From assembly GCF_900199215.1 (NCBI RefSeq), contig NZ_FZQA01000001.1:744001-808000 (forward strand): a stretch of 64,000 bases of DNA. Reading direction: 5' to 3'. Origin of the DNA: Amphiplicatus metriothermophilus (GTDB taxonomy: Bacteria; Pseudomonadota; Alphaproteobacteria; Caulobacterales; Parvularculaceae). Shown one piece after another: positions 51,916-60,578 of the stretch (position 1 is its first letter; each line of letters begins with the position of its first letter). The notes under the pieces are model-generated. The model had not been told where the DNA came from. It did no database searches and saw only the letters and a program-made list of their open reading frames with translations. The translations under genes and the position numbers were made by a program.

Positions 51916-52941
51916 TCACGCGGCCGCTTTCAGCAAGCCGCGATTGACGAGCAGCTCGGCGACCTGCACCGCGTTCAGCGCCGCGCCCTTGCGCAGATTG
52001 TCGGACACGCACCAGAAAGCGAGGCCGTTCTCCACCGTCGGATCGACGCGGATGCGGCTCACATAGGTCGCGAAATCGCCGACGCATTCGACCGGCGTGA
52101 CGTAGCCGCCGTCCTCGCGCTTGTCGACGACGAGCAGGCCCGGCGCCTCGCGCAGGATCTCGCGGGCCTCATCGTCCGTGATCGGCTTTTCGAACTCGAC
52201 ATTGATCGCTTCGGCGTGGCCGACGAACACCGGCACGCGCACGCAGGTCGCCGTGAGTTTGATCTTCGGGTCGAGAATCTTCTTGGTCTCGACCGTCATC
52301 TTCCACTCTTCCTTGGTGAAGCCGTCTTCCATGAAGACGTCGATATGCGGAATCACGTTGAAGGCGATCTGTTTGGTGAAGGCCGACGGCGTCGGCTCGT
52401 CGTTGACGAAGATTCCCTTGGTCTGGTTGAACAGCTCGTCCATCGCCTCCTTCCCGGCGCCCGAAGTCGACTGATAGGTCGACACGACGACGCGCCGGAT
52501 GGTCGCCGCGTCATGCAGGGGCTTCAGCGCGACGACGAGCTGGGCGGTCGAGCAGTTCGGATTGGCGATGATGTTCTTCTTCGCAAAGCCGCGCACCGCC
52601 TCGGCGTTCACTTCCGGCACGACGAGCGGCACGTCCGGGTCCATCCGGAAGTGCGAGGAGTTGTCGATGACGACCGCGCCGGTCCGCGCGATCTTCGGCG
52701 CCCATTCCTTCGCGACCGAGCCGCCCGCGGCCATCAGCGCGATCTGGACCTGCGAGAAGTCGAAGGTCTCGAGGTCGCGGCATTTGAGCGTCCTGTCGCC
52801 GAACGAGACTTCGCGCCCGATCGACTGGCGCGAGGCGATGGCGAACGCCTCCTTCACCGGGAACAGGCGCTCGTTGAGGATGTTCAGCATTTCCTGACCG
52901 ACATTGCCGGTCGCGCCGACCACTGCGACGTTGTATTCCAT
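51916..52941 (-). CDS. asd: Aspartate-semialdehyde dehydrogenase
   Basis: A 341-residue NADP-dependent enzyme of the aspartate pathway (lysine, threonine, methionine, diaminopimelate). VAVVGATGNVGQEML is the nucleotide-binding loop, NPNCSTAQLVVALKPLHD the active-site Cys, and STYQSTSGAGKEAMDEL plus RVPVFVGHAEAINVEFE complete the signature. I choose the ATG at 52941 (MEYNVAVVGATG), with GGAGAT before it; a longer frame to 52977 would add 12 atypical residues. Together with dapF in this window it feeds peptidoglycan synthesis, though the genes are not linked. Confidence 0.96.
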   Translation of the reverse strand: MEYNVAVVGATGNVGQEMLNILNERLFPVKEAFAIASRQSIGREVSFGDRTLKCRDLETFDFSQVQIALMAAGGSVAKEWAPKIARTGAVVIDNSSHFRMDPDVPLVVPEVNAEAVRGFAKKNIIANPNCSTAQLVVALKPLHDAATIRRVVVSTYQSTSGAGKEAMDELFNQTKGIFVNDEPTPSAFTKQIAFNVIPHIDVFMEDGFTKEEWKMTVETKKILDPKIKLTATCVRVPVFVGHAEAINVEFEKPITDDEAREILREAPGLLVVDKREDGGYVTPVECVGDFATYVSRIRVDPTVENGLAFWCVSDNLRKGAALNAVQVAELLVNRGLLKAAA

Positions 52942-53089
52942 GACGATCTCCGGGGTTGTCCCCGGAGAGAGGGGCAAACGCGGCGCGAAGTCAAGGCGCG
53001 CCGGAGCGCGCGCGGCGCAGGAATTCTCAACCGCCTGATAGCCCGTCTTCGCGCGGGCGCCCGGATCGCCGGCGGTTTCGGAGAGGTCG

Positions 53090-54346
53090 ATGGCCGAGCT
53101 TGCGGACTTTCAGAATCTCGCGATCGCCGGCGCGATCGGCTTCCTGGTCGGCTTCCAGCGGGAATGGCGCGACCGCGAGCAGGCCAGGGAGCGCACCTTC
53201 GCCGGCGCGCGCACCTTCGCGCTCGCCGGTTTCGCCGGCGGCGCGGCGGGGCTGATCGATGCGGGCGCGCTGCCCGTCGCCGTCGGCCTGGCCGGCCTCG
53301 CCGCGCTTGTCGTCGCCGCCTATTGGGAGCAGGCCCGCCGCGAGCCGGGCCTCGGCGGCACGACGGAGGTCGCCTTTCTCGCGGTCTATCTGCTCGGCGC
53401 GCTCGCGACGCGCGGCGAGCCGGCCCTCGCCGGGGCGGGCGGCGTGACCGTCGCCATTCTGCTGGCGCTGAAGCCGAGCGTGCAGCGCTGGGCGCGCGCG
53501 ATCGAGGCGCGCGAGCTCGCCGCCGCCCTGCGCTTTCTGGCGATCTCGGTCATCATCCTGCCGCTCGCGCCGGACCAGGGCTACGGGCCTTACGAGGCGC
53601 TCAACCCGCGCCAGATCTGGCGCATGGTCGTATTGATCAGCGGGCTGTCTTTTCTGGGCTACTGGCTGACGAAGCTCTACGGCGCGCGCGGCGTGCTGCT
53701 GACCGGCGCGGCGGGCGGGCTCGCCTCCTCCACGGCGGCGACGCTGTCGCTATCGACGATGGTCCGCGACGGAACGGCGGGGGCGCGCGCCGGCGCGGCC
53801 GGCGTCGTCGCCGCCAATGTTATGATGCTCGCGCGCATCGGCGCGCTTCTGCTCGTCGTATCGACGGAGGTTCTGCGCGCTGTCTGGCCGGCGCTCGCGG
53901 CCGGCGGCGTCACGGGCGCGCTCGCCGCGGCGCTGTTCTGGCGCGGCGAGCGCGCGGGGGGGGCCGAGATGAAGCTCGGCAATCCGATGGAGCTGAGGCC
54001 GGCCTTTCTCTTCGCCGGCCTTCTCGCGGTGATCGCCATGGCGTCGCGCTTCGCGAGCGATCTTTACGGCGATGCGGGCCTTTACGCGCTCGCCGCGGCG
54101 GCGGGCCTCGCCGACGTCGACGCCATCACGCTTTCGGCCGGGGGCGACGCCGGCCGCGGCGCGCTCGCGTCGCAGGTCGCGGCCTTCGCCATTCTGATAG
54201 CGGCGGCGGCCAACGCGCTCGTCAAGGCGGGCATGAGCGCGTGGATCGCGGGGCGCGCGGCGGGCTGGCGGGTCGCGGCGGCCTTCGCCGCGATGGCTGC
54301 GGCCGCAGCCGGCGCGCTGCTCGCCGCCGGCGCCGTCGCGTCCTGA
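53090..54346 (+). CDS. MgtC/SapB + DUF4010 family membrane protein
   Basis: A 418-residue inner-membrane protein. The N-terminal MgtC/SapB-type domain (about 1-140) begins LAIAGAIGFLVGFQREW with AGARTFALAGFAGGAAGLI. The C-terminal DUF4010 domain follows (about 175-418) with GPYEALNPRQIWRMVVLISGLSF and the ALAAAAGLADVDAITLS signature. About twelve membrane segments are predicted. Function is unknown for this fusion. It sits 83 bases upstream of sucC but has its own start region; co-transcription is possible. Confidence 0.9.
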   Translation: MAELADFQNLAIAGAIGFLVGFQREWRDREQARERTFAGARTFALAGFAGGAAGLIDAGALPVAVGLAGLAALVVAAYWEQARREPGLGGTTEVAFLAVYLLGALATRGEPALAGAGGVTVAILLALKPSVQRWARAIEARELAAALRFLAISVIILPLAPDQGYGPYEALNPRQIWRMVVLISGLSFLGYWLTKLYGARGVLLTGAAGGLASSTAATLSLSTMVRDGTAGARAGAAGVVAANVMMLARIGALLLVVSTEVLRAVWPALAAGGVTGALAAALFWRGERAGGAEMKLGNPMELRPAFLFAGLLAVIAMASRFASDLYGDAGLYALAAAAGLADVDAITLSAGGDAGRGALASQVAAFAILIAAAANALVKAGMSAWIAGRAAGWRVAAAFAAMAAAAAGALLAAGAVAS

Positions 54347-54429
54347 GAGCGCCCCGCCTCATTGCCTCGCTCAAGGCGCGCGGTATAAGGCGCTGATCTT
54401 CTTCTTCCCGCAGCCAAGAGCGTCTTCCC

Positions 54430-55632
54430 ATGAACATTCACGAGTATCAGGCCAAGCGCATCCTCAAGGAGTTCGGCGCCCCCGTCGCCGAGGGCCGGCC
54501 GGTCTACACCGCGGCCGAAGCCGAAGCGGCGGCGAAGGAGCTGCCCGGCCCGCTTTATGTGGTGAAGGCGCAGATTCATGCGGGCGGACGCGGCAAGGGC
54601 CGGTTCAAGGAGCCCGAGGCCGGCGAGAAGGGCGGCGTGCGCCTCGCCAAGTCGCCGGAGGAGGCCGCCGCCTTCGCCCGCCAGATGCTCGGCAAGACCC
54701 TCGTGACCAAGCAGACCGGGCCCGAGGGCAAGGTCGTCGGGCGCATCTATATCGAGGACGGCTCGGACATCGCGCGCGAGCTTTATCTCTCCGTGCTCGT
54801 CGACCGCGCCGTCGGGCGCATCGCCTTCATCGCCTCCACCGAGGGCGGCATGAACATCGAGGAGGTCGCCGAGGAGACGCCCGACAGGATCGTCACGATT
54901 CACGTCGATCCGGCCACGGGCTGCATGCCCCATCACGGCCGGCGCGTCGCCAAGGCGCTGGGGCTCGACGGCGCGCTCGCGAAGGAATGCGCGGGCCTCG
55001 TCGCCGCCCTCTACCGCGCCTTCGTCGAGAAGGACATGAGCCTTCTCGAGATCAACCCGCTGATCGTCACGAAGGACGGCCGGCTGCGCGTGCTCGACGC
55101 CAAGGCGGGCTTCGATTCGAACGCGCTGTTCCGCCACCCCGACATTCTCGACCTGCGCGACGCGAGCGAAGAGGACCCGCTGGAGATCCGCGCCTCCGAG
55201 TTCGACCTTTCCTACGTCAAGCTCGACGGGAACATCGGCTGCATGGTGAACGGCGCCGGGCTCGCCATGGCGACCATGGACATCATCAAGCATTACGGGG
55301 CCGAGCCCGCGAACTTCCTCGACGTCGGCGGCGGCGCGACAAAGGAGAAGGTGACCGAGGCCTTCAAGATCATCACCTCCGACCCCGGCGTCAAAGGCAT
55401 CCTCGTCAACATCTTCGGCGGCATCATGCGCTGCGACATCATCGCCGAAGGCATCATCGCCGCGGTGAAGGAGGTCGGCCTCGAGGTTCCGCTCGTCGTG
55501 CGCCTCGAAGGCACCAATGTCGAGCTCGGCAAGAAGATATTGTCCGGGTCCGGACTGGCCATCATCCCGGCCGACGACCTCGAAGACGCCGCGCAGAAGG
55601 TGGTGAAAGCGGTGGGGTGGGGAACGGAATAG
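54430..55632 (+). CDS. sucC: Succinyl-CoA synthetase (ADP/GDP-forming) beta subunit
   Basis: A 400-residue ATP-grasp subunit of the TCA-cycle enzyme. [16 protein letters not shown] is the exact family start, [14 protein letters not shown] and [13 protein letters not shown] mark the nucleotide site, and [22 protein letters not shown] and [15 protein letters not shown] are conserved C-terminal motifs. It pairs with SucD. In most bacteria sucD follows immediately; here the partner gene begins 3.9 kb downstream, after an accessory insert. The upstream gene is a DUF4010 protein, not mdh. Confidence 0.97.
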   Translation: MNIHEYQAKRILKEFGAPVAEGRPVYTAAEAEAAAKELPGPLYVVKAQIHAGGRGKGRFKEPEAGEKGGVRLAKSPEEAAAFARQMLGKTLVTKQTGPEGKVVGRIYIEDGSDIARELYLSVLVDRAVGRIAFIASTEGGMNIEEVAEETPDRIVTIHVDPATGCMPHHGRRVAKALGLDGALAKECAGLVAALYRAFVEKDMSLLEINPLIVTKDGRLRVLDAKAGFDSNALFRHPDILDLRDASEEDPLEIRASEFDLSYVKLDGNIGCMVNGAGLAMATMDIIKHYGAEPANFLDVGGGATKEKVTEAFKIITSDPGVKGILVNIFGGIMRCDIIAEGIIAAVKEVGLEVPLVVRLEGTNVELGKKILSGSGLAIIPADDLEDAAQKVVKAVGWGTE

Positions 55633-55654
55633 TCCGTAGCCACGATAGTTCGTT

Positions 55655-56791
55655 TTATTGAAGTTCGAACCCAAGCGCCTGAATTTCAGCGTTCCCCCAA
55701 TCGTTATAGGAACGCCCATCGGGGGCGAGCGCCTGCGGATCGATTGGTTTTGTGAGATCAGTCGCGTCGGCGAAGCGTTTGATCAATGCCGCTTTTGACT
55801 CGTCCGGTAGATTATCCCACCATGTTGGCGACCAATAGATGTTCTGAAGGTTTTCAAACATCAAGCGCGTCAGAGTATCGGCAAGAATCGCATGATCGGT
55901 CGCGTGCAAGGAGCGCGCGAATGGTACGCAAACGTTATCGCTGTCTTCAAGCCATGTGAAGACGACAGCGCCGCCGTCGCCACTTGCGAACGAGTTCAGG
56001 CTCAGATGTCTGAGTTTTACGTTAGGGTCGCATCCGTCCTGAAGCAGAGCGCCGGTGAAATCGTAGATAGGCGCAAGCCGCCCTGAGCACATAATCGTCG
56101 GCGTCTTTTCGAACTTGACGATGTAAGAGCGCATCGAGGAATAGTCTTCCGAAGTAAGCACGTTATCATAAAAGGACTTGTCCTCGTCTATATCGCGTTG
56201 GCCTGCAGTTACTCCGTGCGTGTACAGAGCGACCCCATTCTGATGACTGATTTGATGGTTCAGAGACCACCCTTTATCAACATCGCGGATAATGTTGATT
56301 GAGTTTGCCTGCGCATCTTTCATGTACTTTTCATAGGCGAGTGCTCGATATCCGAGAAGGAAGCATTGCTCCGGCGAAAAAACGAACTTCTCGTTTTCAA
56401 CCGGCTTAAATATCGCGTTGTCATGTGCATCGCAGAAACCCATAAATGTTGACGCTATATTCAACCCGATCCGCGTCGGCTGCGGAATGCCTTGATGATT
56501 TGCCCTTTTGTTTAGATCAGAGAATGACCACCCATAGACATGTCCGTCCTTCGCGATCCGTTTAAGGCTTCCGCTCCGGGGAACCGTATGGGCCTTGACG
56601 ATCTTGCCGGAGCAAGCGCTCGCTAGATTCTGCGGGGCCAGACATAAGCATTGTGAATGCGCGGCCTTGAATGCATCGGCCGCGCTCCATACCGGAATCG
56701 GGGATTGGTTTTCCCGGTTCCAGTGGCAACGTTTGTATTTCTTTCCGGAACCGCACCAGCAGGATTCATTTCTTCCGACTTGGCGCGTCAT
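55655..56791 (-). CDS. SEC-C zinc-motif protein with an HNH-like Cys/His core
   Basis: A 378-residue protein in an AT-richer patch (many AAT/TTT codons) on the opposite strand from sucC, ending 23 bases from its stop. The N-terminus has the SEC-C motif ([15 protein letters not shown], Cys 11, 13, 22, His 23). Next come C48-x-C50, C60, [18 protein letters not shown] (His 68), then [19 protein letters not shown] (Cys 120, His 123), a spacing suggestive of a treble-clef/HNH-like zinc fold. The remainder (about 130-378) is of mixed alpha/beta composition with [13 protein letters not shown] prefer the ATG at 56791, which puts the SEC-C motif at the N-terminus; a TTG at 56914 would add an unlikely extension. 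Probably horizontally acquired. Confidence 0.75.
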   Translation of the reverse strand: MTRQVGRNESCWCGSGKKYKRCHWNRENQSPIPVWSAADAFKAAHSQCLCLAPQNLASACSGKIVKAHTVPRSGSLKRIAKDGHVYGWSFSDLNKRANHQGIPQPTRIGLNIASTFMGFCDAHDNAIFKPVENEKFVFSPEQCFLLGYRALAYEKYMKDAQANSINIIRDVDKGWSLNHQISHQNGVALYTHGVTAGQRDIDEDKSFYDNVLTSEDYSSMRSYIVKFEKTPTIMCSGRLAPIYDFTGALLQDGCDPNVKLRHLSLNSFASGDGGAVVFTWLEDSDNVCVPFARSLHATDHAILADTLTRLMFENLQNIYWSPTWWDNLPDESKAALIKRFADATDLTKPIDPQALAPDGRSYNDWGNAEIQALGFELQ

Positions 56792-56982
56792 TTTTATGGC
56801 CGAATGCAGGTCCAAAAGCCGTCTCCATACGCAATTGAAGCAATGATTGTTCTCTTTTTGTTCCGAGTCAATCTCCGTATGGTTAACGGCAGGCACGATC
56901 GCGAATCGGCGCAAAGGTAATCGCGGCTCGTACCATCGCTATCGAGCTTGTATCATAACTGATGCGCACACATTATGTGCGC

Positions 56983-57294
56983 ATGAAAAACCTGACCCTC
57001 CGGATCGACGAAAAAGTGCTCGCCGAAGCGCGCAAGCGGGCGGCGCTCAAGGGAACGACCGTCGCCAGGATGGTGCGGGGGGTTCTGACCGCGCTGGTTG
57101 AATAGGACGGCGCCGATGCGATTGCGGCGAAAAAAGCCCGCCGGACCCTCGTTGGACTGGCGGAACGGTCGAGATTGGGGCGCGGCGCCGGATGGAAACG
57201 GGACAGGGAGGCGATTTACGAGGAGCGGATGGGCCGCTTGCATAAGGGCGGAACGGAAGCGCCCGGCTTCGCAGAAGCGCCGCCTGCTGAGAAT
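56983..57294 (+). pseudogene. VapB-like RHH antitoxin gene, interrupted by an in-frame amber stop
   Basis: Codons 1-40 read MKNLTLRIDEKVLAEARKR, then AALKGTTVARMVRGVLTALVE, an RHH-type antitoxin N-terminus, and stop at TAG (57103-57105). Directly after it, in the same frame, the typical C-terminal half continues: DGADAIAAKKARRTLVGLAE then RSRLGRGAGWKRDREAIYEERMGRL (57106-57240). Continuous family members have these two parts joined, so the TAG is most simply a nonsense mutation. No PIN toxin follows, so its partner is lost. An upstream ATG at 56962 is possible. Confidence 0.7.
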
Positions 57295-57495
57295 ATGGAA
57301 ATGGTTGAGACCGCCGCCGCAAGGCTCCCGACGCTGGAAGAGATGACGACCGACGCAGGCGCGCCGCCTGAGCCCGGCCATGACGCGTGGTTCAGGAGGC
57401 AAGTCCAGAACGCGCTCGACAAGAAGAAGGCCGGAAAATTGAAATATTACGATTTTCGGGAAGTCGCCGCCGAATTCGGATTCAATGCGCGTTAG
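57295..57495 (+). CDS. Antitoxin of a ParDE/RelBE-like module
   Basis: A 66-residue protein if started at 57295 (MEMVETAAARLPTLEEMTTD); it is in the same frame as the VapB remnant upstream and overlaps the toxin ATG by 11 bases. PPEPGHDAWFRRQVQNALDKKK and YYDFREVAAEFGFNAR match antitoxins that precede ParE/RelE toxins. The partner toxin is frameshifted, so the antitoxin now has nothing to neutralise unless another copy exists elsewhere. The true start is uncertain; the upstream frame is open to the amber codon. Confidence 0.65.
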   Translation: MEMVETAAARLPTLEEMTTDAGAPPEPGHDAWFRRQVQNALDKKKAGKLKYYDFREVAAEFGFNAR

Positions 57496-57777
57496 GTTTT
57501 CGGAGGACGCGAAGGCCGATCTCGCCGCGACCTTCGATTCCGCCGCCGAACGCGACCCGAGAGCCGCGACGCGCGTCATGGATGGAATTTTAGCCGCGAT
57601 GCCGCCGCTGGGACATTTCCGTTGCTTGGAAAACCCGGCCGCATCGCGGGGACGCGCGGGCTGGCGACGCTTGGCTGGCCCTGTGTCGTGGTTTATTCGT
57701 TGCCGGACGAGTTTCACATCAACATCGAGCGCCCCCTTCACGGCGCTCGGGCGTGGCCGCCTGAGGACGATAAATGA
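57485..57777 (+). pseudogene. ParE-like toxin with a frameshift
   Basis: The first part reads MRVRFSEDAKADLAATFDSA then AERDPRAATRVMDGILAAMPP, a ParE-family opening. Near 57610-57625 the frame must change: the continuing family sequence is in another frame, FPLLGKPGRIAG, TLGWPCVVVYSLPDEFHINIERPLHGARAW and PPEDDK, ending in TGA at 57775-57777. The two halves together make one complete toxin of about 98 residues. The change equals one lost base (or two gained). The remaining frame from the first part runs on into the thioesterase gene without homology. Confidence 0.75.
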
Positions 57778-58202
57778 CCGCCCGATCCGACTTCTCCTTC
57801 TTCCATCCCCTTCGCGTGCGCTGGGGCGAGTGCGACGCGCAGGGGATCGTCTTCAACGTCAACTACTTCCTCTATTTCGACGTAGGGATAACGGAGTATT
57901 TCCGCGCGCTGGGCTATCCCGGCGCATCCTCGCCGGAGTTCTTCACCGTCCACGCCGAGGCTGATTTCAGGGCTCCCGCGGTCTTCGACGACGAGATCGA
58001 GGTCGCCGCGCGCTGCGCCCGGCTGGGCGTCAAATCGATGACCATGAAGCTCGCGATCTTCCGCGGCGAGGAATTGCTGACGGAAGGAACGCTCGTCTAC
58101 GCCCACGCCGAGCGCGGAACGAAGCGCGCCGCGCCCCTGCCGGCCGATTTCGTCGAGCGCGTTCTCGCATTCGAGAAGACGACGCCGGAAAGGAAGACGT
58201 GA
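57774..58202 (+). CDS. Acyl-CoA thioesterase, YbgC-like (4HBT)
   Basis: A 142-residue hotdog-fold protein. FFHPLRVRWGECDAQGIVFNVNYFLYFD has the catalytic Asp-rich D-x-x-G-x-V-x-x-x-x-Y segment of the YbgC/4-hydroxybenzoyl-CoA thioesterase family, and VHAEADFRAPAVFDDEIEVAARCARLG is the second signature. It probably hydrolyses short-chain acyl-CoA. Its ATG overlaps the end of the decayed toxin by 4 bases, suggesting the toxin gene's transcript was once shared. The cupin gene follows with a one-base overlap. Confidence 0.88.
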   Translation: MTARSDFSFFHPLRVRWGECDAQGIVFNVNYFLYFDVGITEYFRALGYPGASSPEFFTVHAEADFRAPAVFDDEIEVAARCARLGVKSMTMKLAIFRGEELLTEGTLVYAHAERGTKRAAPLPADFVERVLAFEKTTPERKT

Positions 58203-58588
58203 TGACGGACGGCGAGATCCGTAAAATCAACATACCCGCCGCCTTCGACCGCATTTCCGAGCCCTGGTCGCCGCATGTCGCCGCGCGGCTCAACGGACAG
58301 GACGTGCGGCTCGTCAAGCTCGAAGGCGCCTTCGACTGGCATCGCCATGCGGGCGCCGACGAAGCTTTCTTCGTCGTGAAAGGCGCTTTCGCGATGGGCC
58401 TGCGCGAGGGCGGCGCCGAGCGCGAGATCGCGCTGGGCGAGGGCGACCTCATCGTCGTGCCGGCCGGCGTCGAGCACCGGCCCCGCGCCGAGACGGAGTG
58501 CTGGGTCATGCTGTTCGAGCCGTCGGAGACGGTGAACACCGGCGAGAAGGAAACCGCGCGCACGAAGCGCGACCTGCCGATGCTTTAG
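58202..58588 (+). CDS. Small cupin-fold protein
   Basis: A 128-residue single-domain cupin. VKLEGAFDWHRHAGADEAFFVVKGAF contains the His-x-His...Glu metal site, and DLIVVPAGVEHRPRAE the second conserved His motif. GEGDLIVVP is the family turn. A C-terminal tail rich in Lys/Arg closes it. The enzymatic role is not predictable. The start is chosen as the ATG overlapping the thioesterase stop by one base; a GTG 3 bases earlier is alternative. Convergent overlap with the sulfotransferase gene (4 bases). Confidence 0.83.
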   Translation: MTDGEIRKINIPAAFDRISEPWSPHVAARLNGQDVRLVKLEGAFDWHRHAGADEAFFVVKGAFAMGLREGGAEREIALGEGDLIVVPAGVEHRPRAETECWVMLFEPSETVNTGEKETARTKRDLPML

Positions 58589-59181
58589 GCGGCGGGGTAG
58601 TCCCGATAGCCCAGCATCTCGACGTCGCGGGCGTAGACCTCCGCGATACGGTCGATGGCGCGCGCTGAGAGCTTGAGGCTGTCGTCGGCCTCGGTCGCGA
58701 CGCGCGCGTTCTTCATCGGAAGTTCGCACGCAAGGCCAAGGCGAGCGCGGATCGCGCGAAAGTCTTCTTCAATGGTTTCGACCCGGCCGAGATAATCGAC
58801 GGCGAGCCTGTCCGTGCGCGGATCGAGCAGAAACGAGACCTGCTCGCGAAAGTGCGGCCAGGTCCTGATCTCCGGGCGCGCAAGGCCCTCCGTCACGAAG
58901 GCGTCTATCGTCGAATAGCGCTTAAGATGCGTCTCGGCGAACGCCGCGTCGTCGGCGTGAAGCCCCCCGCGCCGCAGAAAATCGAAAGCCGAGACCGTCC
59001 GGCGCCACGGGTCGCGTACGAAGGCGAACTTGAACGCCTGATCGAACCAGCGCGCGCCGAAGACGCTCAGGTAATCCGCCGCGCTCGCATGGGCGCCGCC
59101 CTTGCCGCCCAGCAGCGCATGCGCGACGGCGAGGCCGGCGCATTTCGGCACATGGATGAAAATGCAGTTGCGTTCGCGCAT
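58585..59181 (-). CDS. Sulfotransferase family 2-like protein
   Basis: A 198-residue P-loop sulfotransferase. CIFIHVPKCAGLAVAHALLG holds the PAPS 5'-phosphosulfate loop (PKCAG), and FAFVRDPWRRTVSAFDFLRR the 3'-phosphate site (RDP...S). The remaining helix-rich sequence ends MLGYRDYPAA, typical of short bacterial carbohydrate sulfotransferases. It would transfer sulfate from PAPS to a surface sugar or lipid. A possible small ORF ends 30 bases upstream on the same strand. It overlaps the cupin gene at the 3' end. Confidence 0.88.
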   Translation of the reverse strand: MRERNCIFIHVPKCAGLAVAHALLGGKGGAHASAADYLSVFGARWFDQAFKFAFVRDPWRRTVSAFDFLRRGGLHADDAAFAETHLKRYSTIDAFVTEGLARPEIRTWPHFREQVSFLLDPRTDRLAVDYLGRVETIEEDFRAIRARLGLACELPMKNARVATEADDSLKLSARAIDRIAEVYARDVEMLGYRDYPAA

Positions 59182-59211
59182 GGGGCGCAGCGAATACTCG
59201 CCCGGCGAGTC

Positions 59212-59322
59212 CTAGATCCACTGCACCCAGCGTCGCGGCCGGCCGCCGAATTCGCGCGCCAGCTTCCAGCGCAGCCGGCGCGGGAGATTGTAAAAGACGC
59301 GCGCGCCGATCCGGACCAGCAA
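59212..59322 (-). CDS. Possible 36-residue ORF upstream of the sulfotransferase
   Basis: Reads LLVRIGARVFYNLPRRLRWK then LAREFGGRPRRWVQWI, from a TTG (59320-59322) with GGAGG 8 bases before it, ending TAG. The composition (basic, Trp at the end) resembles real protein rather than shadow, and the frame is open further upstream to another TTG. It could be a real small protein or the 3' remnant of an older gene. No family recognised. Confidence 0.35.
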   Translation of the reverse strand: MLVRIGARVFYNLPRRLRWKLAREFGGRPRRWVQWI

Positions 59323-59564
59323 CAGGATTTCCTCCGCCAGCGAAAGGGGCCGGCAGCTTAGTCGAATTCGCCTGCGCGGCAATCGCGCGGCCTGCGGAGG
59401 AACCGGGACGGCCTCGGCGCGGGGTCGGTTCGCTGCGCTGATTTTTCGCTGCGCGCGGCGCCGGCGCCGGGTGGCGTTCGCCGCCCGATCCCGCTAGAGA
59501 AGGCCGCGGCCGCCCGCTTCCCGCCGGCCCGCCCCTTCACGACACCCAGCAGGACCCGCGCCCC

Positions 59565-60464
59565 ATGTCCATCCTCGTCGACAAGAACACCAAGGTCATC
59601 TGCCAGGGCCTGACCGGCTCGCACGGAACCTTCCACACCGAACAGGCGATCGCGTACGGCACGCGCATGGTCGGCGGGGTCACGCCCGGCAAGGGCGGCA
59701 TGGTCTGGAAGGGCGGCGAGGCGGCGAAGGGCGCCGAGCTGCCCGTCTTCGACACCGTCGCCGAGGCGCGCGCCGCGACCGGCGCCGACGCCAGCGTCAT
59801 CTACGTGCCGCCGGCCTTCGCCGCGGACTCGATCCTCGAGGCGATCGAGGCGGAGATCCCCCTCGTCGTATGCATCACCGAAGGCATCCCGGTGCTCGAC
59901 ATGGTCAAGGTGAGGCGCGCCCTCGACGGGTCGAAGACCCGTCTCGTCGGCCCCAACTGCCCCGGCGTCATCACGCCCGGCGAATGCAAGATCGGCATCA
60001 TGCCCGGCCATATCCATCGCAAGGGCCATGTGGGCGTCGTTTCGCGCTCGGGCACGCTGACCTATGAGGCGGTCCATCAGACGACCGTCGCCGGCCTCGG
60101 CCAGTCGACCTGCGTCGGCATCGGCGGCGATCCGGTGAAAGGGACCGACTTCATCGACGTCCTCGAGATGTTTCTCGCCGACGACGACACCCATTCGATC
60201 ATCATGATCGGCGAGATCGGCGGCTCGGCCGAGGCCGATGCGGCGCGCTTTCTGGCGGCGAGCAGGACGAAGAAGCCGACGGTCGGCTTCATCGCCGGCG
60301 TGACCGCTCCGCCGGGCCGGCGCATGGGCCATGCGGGCGCCATCGTCTCCGGCGGCGACGACACCGCCGAGGCGAAGATCGAGGCGATGAAGAGCGCCGG
60401 CATCGCCGTCGCGCCGACGCCGGCGGCGATGGGGCGTACGCTTTTGTCGCTCATGAAGAATTAA
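59565..60464 (+). CDS. sucD: Succinyl-CoA synthetase alpha subunit
   Basis: A 299-residue subunit. [31 protein letters not shown] opens the CoA-binding domain, then [18 protein letters not shown] and the [24 protein letters not shown] loop with the phosphorylated active-site His. It binds CoA and the SucC partner. sucC lies 3.9 kb upstream. The spacing to sucA is 114 bases, which likely contains a ribosome site and perhaps a promoter for the oxoglutarate dehydrogenase genes. Start ATG follows a CCAGCAGGACC stretch. Confidence 0.97.
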   Translation: MSILVDKNTKVICQGLTGSHGTFHTEQAIAYGTRMVGGVTPGKGGMVWKGGEAAKGAELPVFDTVAEARAATGADASVIYVPPAFAADSILEAIEAEIPLVVCITEGIPVLDMVKVRRALDGSKTRLVGPNCPGVITPGECKIGIMPGHIHRKGHVGVVSRSGTLTYEAVHQTTVAGLGQSTCVGIGGDPVKGTDFIDVLEMFLADDDTHSIIMIGEIGGSAEADAARFLAASRTKKPTVGFIAGVTAPPGRRMGHAGAIVSGGDDTAEAKIEAMKSAGIAVAPTPAAMGRTLLSLMKN

Positions 60465-60578
60465 TCTCCCCGCGCGTCCTGCGCGCGCGAAAGCTCCCCG
60501 AAAGCCATTGAAACGACAGGCGGTTGGCGTATCTAAGGAGCTCGGCGGCTCATTAACGCAAGTCTCGGAATCCGGCCC

